35,976 nucleotides of DNA from a bacterium (GCA_030640805.1 DAOWIS010000021.1:1-35976); one strand, 5' to 3'; positions 1-9,773 are shown, numbered from the stretch's first letter. The notes: generated by a model from the sequence alone, not told the origin. A program made the numbers and translations.

Positions 1-1
1 A

Positions 2-916
2 GTATTATCCTCAAAGCTCGCATATAGTAACGGAGAACAGAAAATTAGACGCGCCCCAGGCGAAATAGCTCTTCCTTATTATTTCAATAAAGATAGTAAG
101 GATAATATCTATATAGCAGACTTACTAGGACAAATTAAAGTTTTTGATTCCAGTGGAAACTTTGAATTTTCTTTTCAACCACAGGGTAGTGTAGATGATT
201 TAGTTGTTATGGAAATAGACGGTGTTAAAATTTATGTTGTTGTGAATGATTTAGCTTTTGACGAAAAAGATAATCTCTATATTAAAGCATCTCTCTCTAC
301 GGGTAGTTATTTACTCCAATATGAACCTGAATATACTTTGCCATATCGAAAGAGAATTCCAATTCATTGGGAAGAATTACCTAAAACTGCATTTAGTGCT
401 ATATATATCATTAATAATAAAATATATATACCAGGTGCAGGCCAAGATAGTTGGATTAGTTATCTTATAGGAGTAATTGATAATGGCATTCTAAAAGAAA
501 CACCCTTGGCAGAATTTCAGGGAATTCTTGGCTCAACGAGTGGTAATTGGTATAAAGTTGAAATAACAGAAAAATTTAAAAAGGGCACAATAACCATTTT
601 AGATTCATCTGGCACTGTATTGCGAACTATTATTTTAGAAAGGGAAGGATTAGTTTCAATGGGGTTTTTAGGAGAAGACCAAAATGGCAACATCTATATC
701 CAAATAGAAAAAACCAAGGAATCTGGAACTGGTGTAGAATTAGAGGTTCATAAATTTGATTCAGTAGGTAATAGTTTGACTATTCTCAGCATTCCAAACA
801 CCAATTATACCCTTTGGTCAAATAAACTTCTTTTAGTTAGTAAAGATGGTACCGTTTGGCAAGTATTACCAGCAGATGACGGGTGGTATATAAATAAATG
901 GAGTACAATTTATTGA
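2..916 (+). CDS. beta-propeller/NHL-like repeat protein, 5'-truncated by the window edge
   Basis: Frame 2 is open from base 2 through the listed ORF (upstream translation VLSSKLAYSNGEQKIRRAPGEIALPYYFNKDSKDNIYIADLLGQIKVFDSSGNFEF...). Repeated 'D..DNIYIAD..GQIKVFDSSG' / 'DEKDNLYI' / 'EDQNGNIYIQ' motifs resemble NHL/propeller blades. Confidence 0.6.
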   Translation, partial: VLSSKLAYSNGEQKIRRAPGEIALPYYFNKDSKDNIYIADLLGQIKVFDSSGNFEFSFQPQGSVDDLVVMEIDGVKIYVVVNDLAFDEKDNLYIKASLSTGSYLLQYEPEYTLPYRKRIPIHWEELPKTAFSAIYIINNKIYIPGAGQDSWISYLIGVIDNGILKETPLAEFQGILGSTSGNWYKVEITEKFKKGTITILDSSGTVLRTIILEREGLVSMGFLGEDQNGNIYIQIEKTKESGTGVELEVHKFDSVGNSLTILSIPNTNYTLWSNKLLLVSKDGTVWQVLPADDGWYINKWSTIY

Positions 917-1030
917 GTTTTAGGTTAGTGTCTTAGGTATATAATTACAATCTATCCTTGAAGTATAGGTTTTTGGTCAGTTAGTGAGATAAATTAAAAC
1001 TTTTAAAAAATTCAAAAATTTTTAAATTTT

Positions 1031-1091
1031 GCTCTGTCATTTTACATTTTTCATTTTACATTTTGCATTTGACTGAGCGAAGCGAAGGAAC
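1031..1091 (+). repeat. leader repeat abutting the rpsU start codon
   Basis: GCTCTGTCATTTTACATTTTTCATTTTACATTTTGCATTTGACTGAGCGAAGCGAAGGAAC-GTG. Confidence 0.85.
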
Positions 1092-1304
1092 GTGGTTAAA
1101 GTAAAAAAAAGAGAAGGAGAAGTAACAGGGAGTTTAATAAGGCGTTTTTCACGTTCTGTTCAACAGAGCGGTATTTTACTTGAGGTTCGAAAAAAGAAAT
1201 TTTATCAAAAACCAAAAAATAAAAAACAAAGAAGACAAAGTGCTTTAAGGAAATTAGAACTTAAGAAAAAATACGAACAATTAAAAAAATTAGGTAAGGC
1301 GTAA
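1092..1304 (+). CDS. rpsU: 30S ribosomal protein S21 (bS21)
   Basis: 70 aa, very basic, 'LIRRFSRSVQQSGILLEVRKKKFYQKPKNKKQRRQSALRK'; GTG start. Confidence 0.85.
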   Translation: MVKVKKREGEVTGSLIRRFSRSVQQSGILLEVRKKKFYQKPKNKKQRRQSALRKLELKKKYEQLKKLGKA

Positions 1305-1478
1305 CCCAACTTTGTCAGAAATATGCCAAAGTTGAGAAACTCTAAATCCTAATATCTAAATCCTAAACAATATCTAATTCTCTAATTCTTTAAATCTCAA
1401 ACTCTTTAAAATATTGGGATTTGGGATTTTGGAATTTGTTTAGAAATTCGGATTTCGGATTTAGGATTTTTAAGAATC

Positions 1479-2693
1479 ATGTCTCGAAGTCGTTTTATCA
1501 CTGGCCTCGATGTCGGTACTACTAATATTCGAATTATAGTCTTGGAGTTAAAAAAGAATTCTAAGCCCCGAGTGGCGGCTGCTGCGTCTTATCCTTCTTT
1601 TGGATTGCGACGGGGAGTGGTAATAAATATGACTGAAGCTAGAGAAAATATCTCTTGCTGTTTGAAAAAAGCGGGAGAGATTTCTCAATCTTCTCTTAAA
1701 AAGGTTTATGTAAATATTGGAGGGAATCACATTTCTATTATAGGAAATAAAGGAGGAGTAGCAGTTTCTCGAGCCAATGGTGAGGTCTCTGAAGGAGACA
1801 TAGAGAGAGTAATTAATGAAGCTAAAGCAATTTCTATTTCCCCGAACAAAGAGCCGCTTCATACTATCCCCCAGAAATACAAATTAGATGATCAGGAGGG
1901 GATAAAAGATCCCTTAGGAATGCACGGAGTAAAATTGGAAGTAGACACTTTAATTATTTGCGGAGGAACTCCTCATATTAAAAACCTTACTAAAACAGTA
2001 TTTGAAACCGGGATTGAGATTCAGGATTTAGTATTTTCTCCTTTAGCGATTTCTTCTGCTCTTCTCTCTTGTCGTCAAAAAGAGTTAGGAACGATGATTT
2101 TGGACTTAGGAGGAGGAACAACCAGTTTTGCGGTTTGGGAAGAAGGAGATTTAATTCATGCCGTTGTTTTACCTATTGGCGCTTCTCATATTACCAATGA
2201 TATTGCCATAGGGCTCCGTATCTCCTTAGATCTAGCCGAACAAATAAAAATTAAATATGGCTACTGTCTTCCAAGGGAGATGACTAGGAAAGAGATAATT
2301 GATCTCTCTGAATTTGGAGAAGAGGGAAAATTTCTAAAGAGAGAGGTCTCAGAAATTATAGAAGCCAGGTGGTCGGAAATTTTTGATTTAGTGAATAAAG
2401 AATTAAGAAAGATTGGCAGAGAAAAACTTCTACCGGCTGGAGTAATTCTTGCTGGTGGAGGAGCAAAAAGCCAAGGAATTGTGGAATTAGCCAAAAGAGA
2501 ATTAAAACTTCCTTGTTTTATCGGTTCTTTCCAATTAGAAGGAATCTCTTCTCAATTAGATAACATCTTATTTGCTAATGCTTTAGGCTTAGCTTTTTAT
2601 GGAATTAGGGAAGGGATTGATGGATTCGGAGTTTCCAGAGAACAGAATCTCTTTTCAAAAGTGAAAAGATGGTTTAAGACATTTTTGCCTTAA
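1479..2693 (+). CDS. ftsA: cell division protein FtsA
   Basis: Actin-fold motifs GLDVGTTNIRIIV, ILDLGGGTTSFAVW, ILAGGGAKSQGI; C-terminal amphipathic tail VKRWFKTFLP. Confidence 0.93.
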   Translation: MSRSRFITGLDVGTTNIRIIVLELKKNSKPRVAAAASYPSFGLRRGVVINMTEARENISCCLKKAGEISQSSLKKVYVNIGGNHISIIGNKGGVAVSRANGEVSEGDIERVINEAKAISISPNKEPLHTIPQKYKLDDQEGIKDPLGMHGVKLEVDTLIICGGTPHIKNLTKTVFETGIEIQDLVFSPLAISSALLSCRQKELGTMILDLGGGTTSFAVWEEGDLIHAVVLPIGASHITNDIAIGLRISLDLAEQIKIKYGYCLPREMTRKEIIDLSEFGEEGKFLKREVSEIIEARWSEIFDLVNKELRKIGREKLLPAGVILAGGGAKSQGIVELAKRELKLPCFIGSFQLEGISSQLDNILFANALGLAFYGIREGIDGFGVSREQNLFSKVKRWFKTFLP

Positions 2694-2723
2694 ATATTAA
2701 AGTAAATTAGAAACTAGAAAATA

Positions 2724-2758
2724 AAAAAACAGGGTTGGAACTCCCTGTTTATTTTTTT
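2724..2758. terminator. bidirectional intrinsic terminator between ftsA and ftsZ
   Basis: AAACAGGG-TTGGAACT-CCCTGTTT with flanking A and T runs between convergent genes. Confidence 0.75.
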
Positions 2759-2857
2759 ATACGCGATGCAAGTTACGAATGGCACACGAATGTATAAATT
2801 AAAAGATTAAAAAATTATTCGTAAATTCGAGCGGGATTTGTAATTAGAGTCGCTTTA

Positions 2858-3949
2858 TTATTTTTTCTTTCTTCTCAAAAAAGCCGGAATTTCCCATTCT
2901 TCTTCTTTTTTTTCTTCCTCTGATTTAATTTTTTCCTTATTTTCTTTATTAACTATAAGAGGAATATGATTTTTTATATTTTGATTAGAGGAAGAAATAT
3001 TACTGAACCCGGTAGCAATAACCATTACTTTAATTTCTCCTTTTCTTAAGTTATCATCTTGGGTTGCTCCAAAAATAACCTTAGCTTCCGAATCAATATT
3101 TTCGGTGATAATTTTAGCCGCTTCATTTACCTCTGACATTGCTAAGTCTTCTTTACCGCTAACATTAAAAAGCACTCCCTTTGCTCCGTCTATGGAGAAT
3201 TCTACCAAAGGAGAATTAATGGCCGCTCGGGCTGCTTCAATTGCTCTTTGTTTACCTTTGGCTTTTCCGATACCCATTAAAGCCGGCCCAAACTGCATTA
3301 TAGTTCTAATATCAGCAAAATCAACATTGATTATCCCCGGAATAGTAATTAAATCTGATATTCCCTGAACTCCTTGTCTCAAAACATCGTCGACAATAGA
3401 AAAAGCAGAAATCAAAGGAGTTTTTCTTTCGATAATAGAAAGTAATTTGTCATTGGGAATAGTAATTAGAGTATCAACTTTATCCTTTAGTCGAGAAAGT
3501 CCTTCCTCAGCAATTTGAGCTCTTATCACTCCTTCAAAAAAGAATGGCTTAGTAACCACGGCAATAGTCAGAGCTTTGTTTTCTTTGGCTATTTCTGCTA
3601 TCACCGGTGAAGCTCCTGTCCCGGTTCCGCCACCCAATCCTGCAGTCAAGAATATCATATCTGTTCCCTGAAGAGCTTCTTTTATTTCTTCTCTATCCTC
3701 CTCGGCTGCCTGCCGACCAATTTCTGGATTCATTCCTGCTCCCAAGCCTTGAGTAAGATTCTTGCCGATATGGATTTTTTGGGGAGCAACAGAGTGGTGA
3801 AGATCTTGAGCGTCAGTGTTGATAGTAATAAATTCTATTCCTTGAATTTTAGATTTTACCATTCGCGAAACAGCATTTCCACCGCCACCTCCTATTCCGA
3901 CGACTTTTATCCGAGCAAAAGTTTCAATTTCTGGTTTAACTTGAGCCAT
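2858..3949 (-). CDS. ftsZ: cell division protein FtsZ
   Basis: VVGIGGGGGNAVSRM, GLGGGTGTGASPVIAEIAKE tubulin signature; start taken at MAQVKPEIE (3949) rather than the longer ORF start. Confidence 0.96.
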   Translation of the reverse strand: MAQVKPEIETFARIKVVGIGGGGGNAVSRMVKSKIQGIEFITINTDAQDLHHSVAPQKIHIGKNLTQGLGAGMNPEIGRQAAEEDREEIKEALQGTDMIFLTAGLGGGTGTGASPVIAEIAKENKALTIAVVTKPFFFEGVIRAQIAEEGLSRLKDKVDTLITIPNDKLLSIIERKTPLISAFSIVDDVLRQGVQGISDLITIPGIINVDFADIRTIMQFGPALMGIGKAKGKQRAIEAARAAINSPLVEFSIDGAKGVLFNVSGKEDLAMSEVNEAAKIITENIDSEAKVIFGATQDDNLRKGEIKVMVIATGFSNISSSNQNIKNHIPLIVNKENKEKIKSEEEKKEEEWEIPAFLRRKKK

Positions 3950-4018
3950 ATTCCCTCGCTTTACTCGGTCAAATGCAAAGTTCAAAATGAAAAATGCAAA
4001 ATGATAGAGCAAAATTTA
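3950..4018 (-). repeat. leader repeat abutting the ftsZ start codon
   Basis: minus strand TTTTGCTCTATCATTTTGCATTTTTCATTTTGAACTTTGCATTTGACCGAGTAAAGCGAGGGAAT-ATG. Confidence 0.85.
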
Positions 4019-4202
4019 AAATTATTTATTATTTAATCAATTTTGAGTTTTGAATTGTTGTTTTGCCTTTTTCGCTTTACGTTTTTACTTCCCTTCATTA
4101 TACCTATTTTAAAAAATTAAGCAAGACCTAAGAAATTTATCTACAGTTTGACCTCTCTTCTTTTATAGAATAAAATGAATTATACTGTTATAATTTTGGC
4201 TT

Positions 4203-6302
4203 ATGGAGAATAAAATTAACAAAATTAAAAAGCGTGACGGCAGAATAGCGGATTTTGAGCAACAGAAGATTACTGATGCTATTTATAGGGCATTGACGGC
4301 TACTCAACAAGAGGATGGTAAAAAATCCAAAAAACTTTCTGATAAAGTAATAACCTTTTTGAATAGGCGATTTAAAGGGGAAGAAATTCCTAAGGTTGAA
4401 GAGGTTCAGGATATAGTAGAGGAAGTTTTAATTTTAGAGAACCTAATAGAGACCGCCAAGGCCTACATTTTGTATAGAGAGCAGAGAAGAAGGATAAGAG
4501 AGGTGGTAAGGGTGAGCGAGGAAGCGGTAGACAGGATTGATCAATATTTAGAAAAACTTGATTGGGAAGTTCAAGAAAATGCCAACATGGCTTTTTCTTT
4601 ACAAGGATTGAATCACTATGGAGTATCTTATATTGTTAAAAAATATTGGTTAAACAAGATTTATCCCGAAGAAATTAGGCAAGCACATGAGTTGGGTGAT
4701 TTCCATTTGCATAATTTAGACACTTTATCATGTTACTGTATGGGTTGGGACCTGTACGACCTTTTATTAAAGGGATTTGGGGGAGTTTCTGGAAAAGTAG
4801 AAACAAAACCAGCAAAACATTTTAGAGCAATATTAGGTCAGGTAGTAAATTTTCTTTATACGGTTCAAGGTGAATGTGCAGGGGCAGTGGCTTTTTCAAA
4901 CTTTGATACTCTTTTGGCTCCTTTTATTCGCTATGATAATTTGAACTACCAGCAGGTAAAGCAATCTCTCCAAGAATTTTTATTCAACATGGCAGTTCCC
5001 ACCCGGGTAGGGTTCCAATGTCCTTTTAGTAATCTCACTTTAGATCTTAAACCTTCTCCGGCATTTGCCAAACAACCAGTAATTATTGGAGGTGAGCTTC
5101 AAAAAGAAACTTATGGTGAATTTGAGGAAGAGATGAAAATATTTGATAAAGCTCTTTACGAAACGATACTTGAGGGAGATAAAAGTGGAAGACCTTTTCA
5201 TTTTCCCATTCCCACAATAAACATTACTAAAGACTTTTCTTGGGAAGAACCTTCTTTCGATCTAATTTTTGAAGCCTCAGCTAAATATGGAACAAATTAT
5301 TTCGCCAACTACATCAATTCCGAAATGAAACCTGAGGATGTTAAAAGCATGTGTTGCAGGCTTCGTTTGGATCTAACAGAACTTTATAATCGAGGTGGGG
5401 GAGGACTTTTTGGATCAGGGAGTTTGACTGGCTCAATTGGAGTAGTGACAATTAATCTTTCTCGGATTGGCTATCTTTCTAAGACCAAAAAAGAATTTTT
5501 TGAAAGATTAGCAAAACTGATGGATTTAGCTAAAGAGAGTTTAGAAATTAAAAGGAAAACCATTGAAAGCTTTATTGAAAAAAGTTTATATCCTTATTCA
5601 AAATTTTATTTGTCGGGAGTGAAAAAGACAAAAGGAGAGTATTTTACTAATCATTTTTCAACCATTGGTTTAGTTGGGATGAATGAAGCTTTGTTAAACT
5701 TTATTGGCGAGAACATTACTTCAAAAAGAGGTAGAAAATTTACTTTAGAAGTTATGGATTTTATGAGGGAAAAATTAGTGAAGTACCAAGAAGAAACTAC
5801 CCACATCTATAATTTGGAGGCTACGCCAGCTGAATCAACTGCTTATAGATTAGCGCTAAAGGATAGAGAAAAATATCCTGATATTATAACCGCTGGCACA
5901 AAAAAGACACCATATTATACAAATTCTAGTCAGCTACCAGTTAATTATACCAACGATATTTTTGAGGCCTTGAAACTCCAGGATGAAATCCAATGTCGCT
6001 ACAGTGGCGGTACTGTCCTCCACCTCTTTTTAGGAGAAAGAATTTCTGATATCCGAACAGTAAAATCCTTAGTTAAAAAAGTTTTTGAGAACTTTAAATT
6101 ACCCTACATTACCATTACTCCAACCTTTTCAATTTGTCCTACCCATGGTTATGTAAACGGAGAGCATTTCTATTGTCCAAAGTGTACTATTAAGCAACCC
6201 TGCGAGGTTTACTCACGAGTGGTTGGCTACCTCCGTCCTGTAACACAGTGGAATACTGGCAAACAAGAGGAATTTAAAGAAAGAAAAGAATTTAAGATTT
6301 AA
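4203..6302 (+). CDS. nrdD: anaerobic ribonucleoside-triphosphate reductase
   Basis: N-terminal ATP-cone (KRDGRIADFEQQKITDAI); zinc site SICPTHGYVNGEHFYCPKC; glycyl radical motif SRVVGYLRPVTQWNTGKQEEF. Confidence 0.95.
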   Translation: MENKINKIKKRDGRIADFEQQKITDAIYRALTATQQEDGKKSKKLSDKVITFLNRRFKGEEIPKVEEVQDIVEEVLILENLIETAKAYILYREQRRRIREVVRVSEEAVDRIDQYLEKLDWEVQENANMAFSLQGLNHYGVSYIVKKYWLNKIYPEEIRQAHELGDFHLHNLDTLSCYCMGWDLYDLLLKGFGGVSGKVETKPAKHFRAILGQVVNFLYTVQGECAGAVAFSNFDTLLAPFIRYDNLNYQQVKQSLQEFLFNMAVPTRVGFQCPFSNLTLDLKPSPAFAKQPVIIGGELQKETYGEFEEEMKIFDKALYETILEGDKSGRPFHFPIPTINITKDFSWEEPSFDLIFEASAKYGTNYFANYINSEMKPEDVKSMCCRLRLDLTELYNRGGGGLFGSGSLTGSIGVVTINLSRIGYLSKTKKEFFERLAKLMDLAKESLEIKRKTIESFIEKSLYPYSKFYLSGVKKTKGEYFTNHFSTIGLVGMNEALLNFIGENITSKRGRKFTLEVMDFMREKLVKYQEETTHIYNLEATPAESTAYRLALKDREKYPDIITAGTKKTPYYTNSSQLPVNYTNDIFEALKLQDEIQCRYSGGTVLHLFLGERISDIRTVKSLVKKVFENFKLPYITITPTFSICPTHGYVNGEHFYCPKCTIKQPCEVYSRVVGYLRPVTQWNTGKQEEFKERKEFKI

Positions 6303-6307
6303 TATCT

Positions 6308-7015
6308 ATGATTATTGGCGGTCTTCAAAAACTTACATTAATAGATTACCCTGGCAAATTAGCAGCCACGGTTTTTTGTATTGGCTGTAATTTTCGCTGT
6401 CCCTGGTGTTATTCAGCAGAATTAGTTTTACCGGAAAAGATTAAACTCCAGCCCAAAATTTCAGAAAAAGTTTTCTTCAATTTTCTAAAAGAAAGACAAG
6501 GGTTGCTAAAAGGTGTTGTTTTGTGTGGAGGAGAGCCAACTATTCATCAAAATCTACCAGAGTTTATAAAGAAGATAAAAAAATTAGGATATTTAGTAAA
6601 ACTTGATACTAATGGCTCTAATCCTAAAATGCTCAGAGAATTGATTAATAAAAAATTAATAGACTATGTAGCAATGGATATTAAGGCACCAAAAGAAAAA
6701 TATAAGAAAGTTGTTGGAGGTATTGGAATTGATGGAATTGTTGGAAATATTCAAAAAAGCATTGATATTTTGAAAGAAAATAAAATTGATTATGAGTTTA
6801 GAATGACGGTGGTTCCCACTATTCATACAAAAAAGGATATTATTCAAATTGCAAAAGATATTTCGCCAGCCAGAAGGTTTTATCTCCAAAATTTTCGACC
6901 AGAAAAAACAATAGATCCAAAATTTGAAAAAATTAAACCCTATCCAAGGGATTATTTAATTGAGATTCAAAAAGCTATTTCTTCCTTTTTTGAGATTTGC
7001 CGGATAAGAGAATAA
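6308..7015 (+). CDS. nrdG: anaerobic RNR activating protein, radical SAM
   Basis: GLQKLTLIDYPGKLAATVFCIGCNFRCPWCY (CxxxCxxC-type cluster motif) and GGEPT; directly downstream of nrdD. Confidence 0.9.
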   Translation: MIIGGLQKLTLIDYPGKLAATVFCIGCNFRCPWCYSAELVLPEKIKLQPKISEKVFFNFLKERQGLLKGVVLCGGEPTIHQNLPEFIKKIKKLGYLVKLDTNGSNPKMLRELINKKLIDYVAMDIKAPKEKYKKVVGGIGIDGIVGNIQKSIDILKENKIDYEFRMTVVPTIHTKKDIIQIAKDISPARRFYLQNFRPEKTIDPKFEKIKPYPRDYLIEIQKAISSFFEICRIRE

Positions 7016-7030
7016 TTTTTTTAATCTATG

Positions 7031-7061
7031 GAGGTTCAACCTCCATAGGAGGTTGAACCTC
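7031..7061. repeat. perfect inverted repeat, 14-bp arms
   Basis: GAGGTTCAACCTCC-ATA-GGAGGTTGAACCTC; overlaps a second palindrome TATGGAGGTT-C-AACCTCCATA (7027-7047). Confidence 0.9.
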
Positions 7062-7069
7062 GTAAATTT

Positions 7070-7654
7070 ATGCTCTATTCTCGGTCAATAGTTAAGATAT
7101 TAATTAATGGCGGTATTGGAGTTTTACCTACTGATACCCTCTATGGTTTAGTTGGTCAAGCATTATCTAAAAGAGCAGTTTCAAGAATTTATAAGTTGAA
7201 AAAAAGAAATCCCAGAAAGCCAATGCTAATTCTTATAGGATCAATTAAAGACCTAAATTTATTTAAAATTAAATTTAGCAAGAAAAGGCAAAATTTATTA
7301 CTTAAATTCTGGCCGGGTAGAGTGAGCATTATTTTATCTTGCTCTCCCAAAAAATTTTCTTATCTTCATCGAGGAATAAAAACTTTAGCTTTTCGCTTGC
7401 CAAAAAAGTTAAGCTTAATCCGTTTATTAAGAAGAACAGGTCCTTTAGTGGCTCCAAGCGCTAATCCAGAAAGATTAAAACCAGCCAAAACCATAAAAGA
7501 AGCAAAAAAATATTTTGGTGATAAAGTTGATTTTTATTTTAGTCAGGGAAAACTAATATCTTTACCTTCGACTTTGATTGCTATTAAAAATGGCAAAATT
7601 ATTATTAAGAGAAAAGGAGCTTTTGATTTGAATTTACGAAATTTACGGAGTTGA
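7070..7654 (+). CDS. tsaC: L-threonylcarbamoyladenylate synthase (Sua5/YciO/YrdC family)
   Basis: GGIGVLPTDTLYGLVGQAL, YKLKKRNPRKPMLILI, GPLVAPSAN motifs. Confidence 0.88.
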   Translation: MLYSRSIVKILINGGIGVLPTDTLYGLVGQALSKRAVSRIYKLKKRNPRKPMLILIGSIKDLNLFKIKFSKKRQNLLLKFWPGRVSIILSCSPKKFSYLHRGIKTLAFRLPKKLSLIRLLRRTGPLVAPSANPERLKPAKTIKEAKKYFGDKVDFYFSQGKLISLPSTLIAIKNGKIIIKRKGAFDLNLRNLRS

Positions 7655-7686
7655 GCCTCGGAAAGCGTTCAGCGGAAGTCAATCAA

Positions 7687-7720
7687 AAACCGCCCTGACT
7701 CTAGTCGGGGCGGTTTGTTT
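7687..7720. terminator. bidirectional intrinsic terminator
   Basis: AAACCGCCC-TGACTCTAGTC-GGGGCGGTTT between convergent genes. Confidence 0.75.
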
Positions 7721-7745
7721 TAAAATTTAGTTTGTAATTCAGTGG

Positions 7746-9032
7746 TTATTCTTTCTCTATTGACTTTACAGTATTAGTTTCCAAATCTATAGTAACTTGG
7801 TATTTCTCATTAATGCTTTCTTTTTCTAATACTATAGTAGCTGTTCCTACTTTTGCCGTTTCACTTATTCCTTCTTCTGTCTCAGTTTTACTGATAACTT
7901 GTTTTGATTTAACAACCTCTAAAATCTCATAATCGTTGTCTCCAAGTATCTCTTTTAATTTTTCATTCTCTTGAGCGGTTTTCTCCAGCACTTCAGCAAA
8001 GAGTTTTTTCTGGTCAACAGTAATGCCCTCATTTGGTTCACTCTTTTTAATAATATAGGTAGGTATTTCTTTTTCGGGAACAGCAGGAGAAATATGGATC
8101 TGAGATCCTACTCCTTCGGTAGTAAAGCTTACTACTCCTTCTATTATTCCTATGGTCGGATTAACCGTGATAATATCCTGTTTGTCTTTACTTTTAAAAA
8201 TCACATTAATCCTTTTGCCTTCTTTTTCAACAGAAGCAACTGTCATTTCTCCGTTTCTTTCTTCTAAATAAAGTTTAGATGAAGGCATCGGTTTGACAAT
8301 TATTTCCCTTTCTCTTATATCTGGAATCATTTCCTGAATTTTGGAGTCACTCTGGGCGATTTTTATTGCCTTTGTTTTCTCTTCTTCAGTTAAAAAAGAC
8401 ATAGGAATGTGTAGTTTCGCTTCGTATTCTAATACTTCTTCTTCCGTAAGAATTTCCATTTCGACGGCTCCTTTTCTATCAATTTCAGACCCAATCTTCT
8501 TTAATTCCTTTACTTCCCTTGTTTTAAGATCTATTTCAGCAACCGAGCCAGAAAAAAATTGAGGTTCTCCTTTTTCAGTTAATGTTATTCCAAAACGCAC
8601 ACCAGATTTAGTGGTAAGAGTTCTTTCTGCTAACTCAGCAGGCATTTTTTCTTCCGGCATAGTAAGTAAAACGTATGCTTTACCATCTTGCAGTTTTACT
8701 TGTTTAATCTCTACACCATATTCTTCCATCATTTTCTGAATTTGAGGGTCATTTTTGGCGATTTCCATTGCTTTGGCTATTTGTAATTTTGGTTGGATTA
8801 TAGTAAAGCCCACCACTAAAATTAAAGCCAGAGCAACGCTAGCGGGAACTAATCTTTTTGTCCAAAACATAATTGGTTTTTTCTTAAAATATCCAGAGTC
8901 CTGCCCGTAATGCTTCGCGTAGCGATGCAGGCGGGTAAGCAGAGCCATTTTGAGTCGTTGTTTATGGTTCTGAATTTTAATTTCTGGTGTTTTTATATTC
9001 TCTAATTTTTTGATTAAGTCTTCTTGTTTCAT
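7746..9032 (-). CDS. anti-sigma-factor-like single-pass membrane protein
   Basis: Directly downstream of an ECF sigma gene; short cytoplasmic N-terminus, one TM helix (VPASVALALILVVGFTII), long extracytoplasmic domain. Confidence 0.5.
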   Translation of the reverse strand: MKQEDLIKKLENIKTPEIKIQNHKQRLKMALLTRLHRYAKHYGQDSGYFKKKPIMFWTKRLVPASVALALILVVGFTIIQPKLQIAKAMEIAKNDPQIQKMMEEYGVEIKQVKLQDGKAYVLLTMPEEKMPAELAERTLTTKSGVRFGITLTEKGEPQFFSGSVAEIDLKTREVKELKKIGSEIDRKGAVEMEILTEEEVLEYEAKLHIPMSFLTEEEKTKAIKIAQSDSKIQEMIPDIREREIIVKPMPSSKLYLEERNGEMTVASVEKEGKRINVIFKSKDKQDIITVNPTIGIIEGVVSFTTEGVGSQIHISPAVPEKEIPTYIIKKSEPNEGITVDQKKLFAEVLEKTAQENEKLKEILGDNDYEILEVVKSKQVISKTETEEGISETAKVGTATIVLEKESINEKYQVTIDLETNTVKSIEKE

Positions 9033-9133
9033 ATCTCTGGATACTTAAAATGTTTTATTATTACCTTTTCCGACCTTTGTGAGCATCTTTTGATGCTCTG
9101 TAAACATAACGCCTTTGGTCGAAAAAGGTTGCA

Positions 9134-9685
9134 CTATTCCATTAATCCTCTTAACTTCTTCAATCCTCGATGAAGTAAAGATTTTATTGTCCCTTCTTTT
9201 TTCCCTAAAATTTCGGCAATTTCTTTAATTTTCTTTTTCTCAAAAAATCTCAAGGTGATTACTTCTTGGTATTTTATGGGAAGTTTGGAGATTTTTTCTT
9301 GAAGCATTAAAAAATCCTGATGTCTTTTTAGTTCTTGTTCAGCCTCAAGGATTTCATTAGAGGGGTTTGAAATAGCAATTGGCTCTGGAATTTTCTCTAA
9401 AGAAACTGGTTTATATTTATTCTTTCTAAAATAGTTAGCAATTTCATTATTGGCTATTCTGTAAAGCCAAGCAGAGAAAGGGATATTCTGCCATCTAAAT
9501 TGCCAGAGTTTCTTCAGGGCTTTGAAAAATGTCTCTGAGGTTATATCTTGAGTAATTTCTAAATTAGCCACTCTCTTTAATGTGTAGCCAAAGATTTTGG
9601 AATAATACTGCTCATAGAGTTCACCAAAGATTTCTGGATTTTTCTTGGCTTCTTTGATTAATTCTCTTTCTTTCCTTAATTCCAT
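9134..9685 (-). CDS. ECF-type RNA polymerase sigma factor (sigma-70 family)
   Basis: Region 2 YEQYYSKIFGYTLKRV...AQ-like DITSETFFKALKKLWQF...FSAWLYRIANNEIANYFRK; region 4 LPIKYQEVITLRFFEKKKIKEIAEILGKKEGTIKSLLHRGLKKL. Confidence 0.9.
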   Translation of the reverse strand: MELRKERELIKEAKKNPEIFGELYEQYYSKIFGYTLKRVANLEITQDITSETFFKALKKLWQFRWQNIPFSAWLYRIANNEIANYFRKNKYKPVSLEKIPEPIAISNPSNEILEAEQELKRHQDFLMLQEKISKLPIKYQEVITLRFFEKKKIKEIAEILGKKEGTIKSLLHRGLKKLRGLME

Positions 9686-9773
9686 ATCAAAAACATAGGA
9701 TTTTCATCCTTACTTTAACACAACGCAGAAAATTCTAAAAGGTTGCATTTTTTTGTGAATGCCATTTTAATAA

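Noticed and set aside
1548-1862. Antisense ORFs inside ftsA, ftsZ, recG, pilB, pilC and pilM
   Set aside because: They are fully overlapped by well-supported genes and their translations have no recognisable domains.
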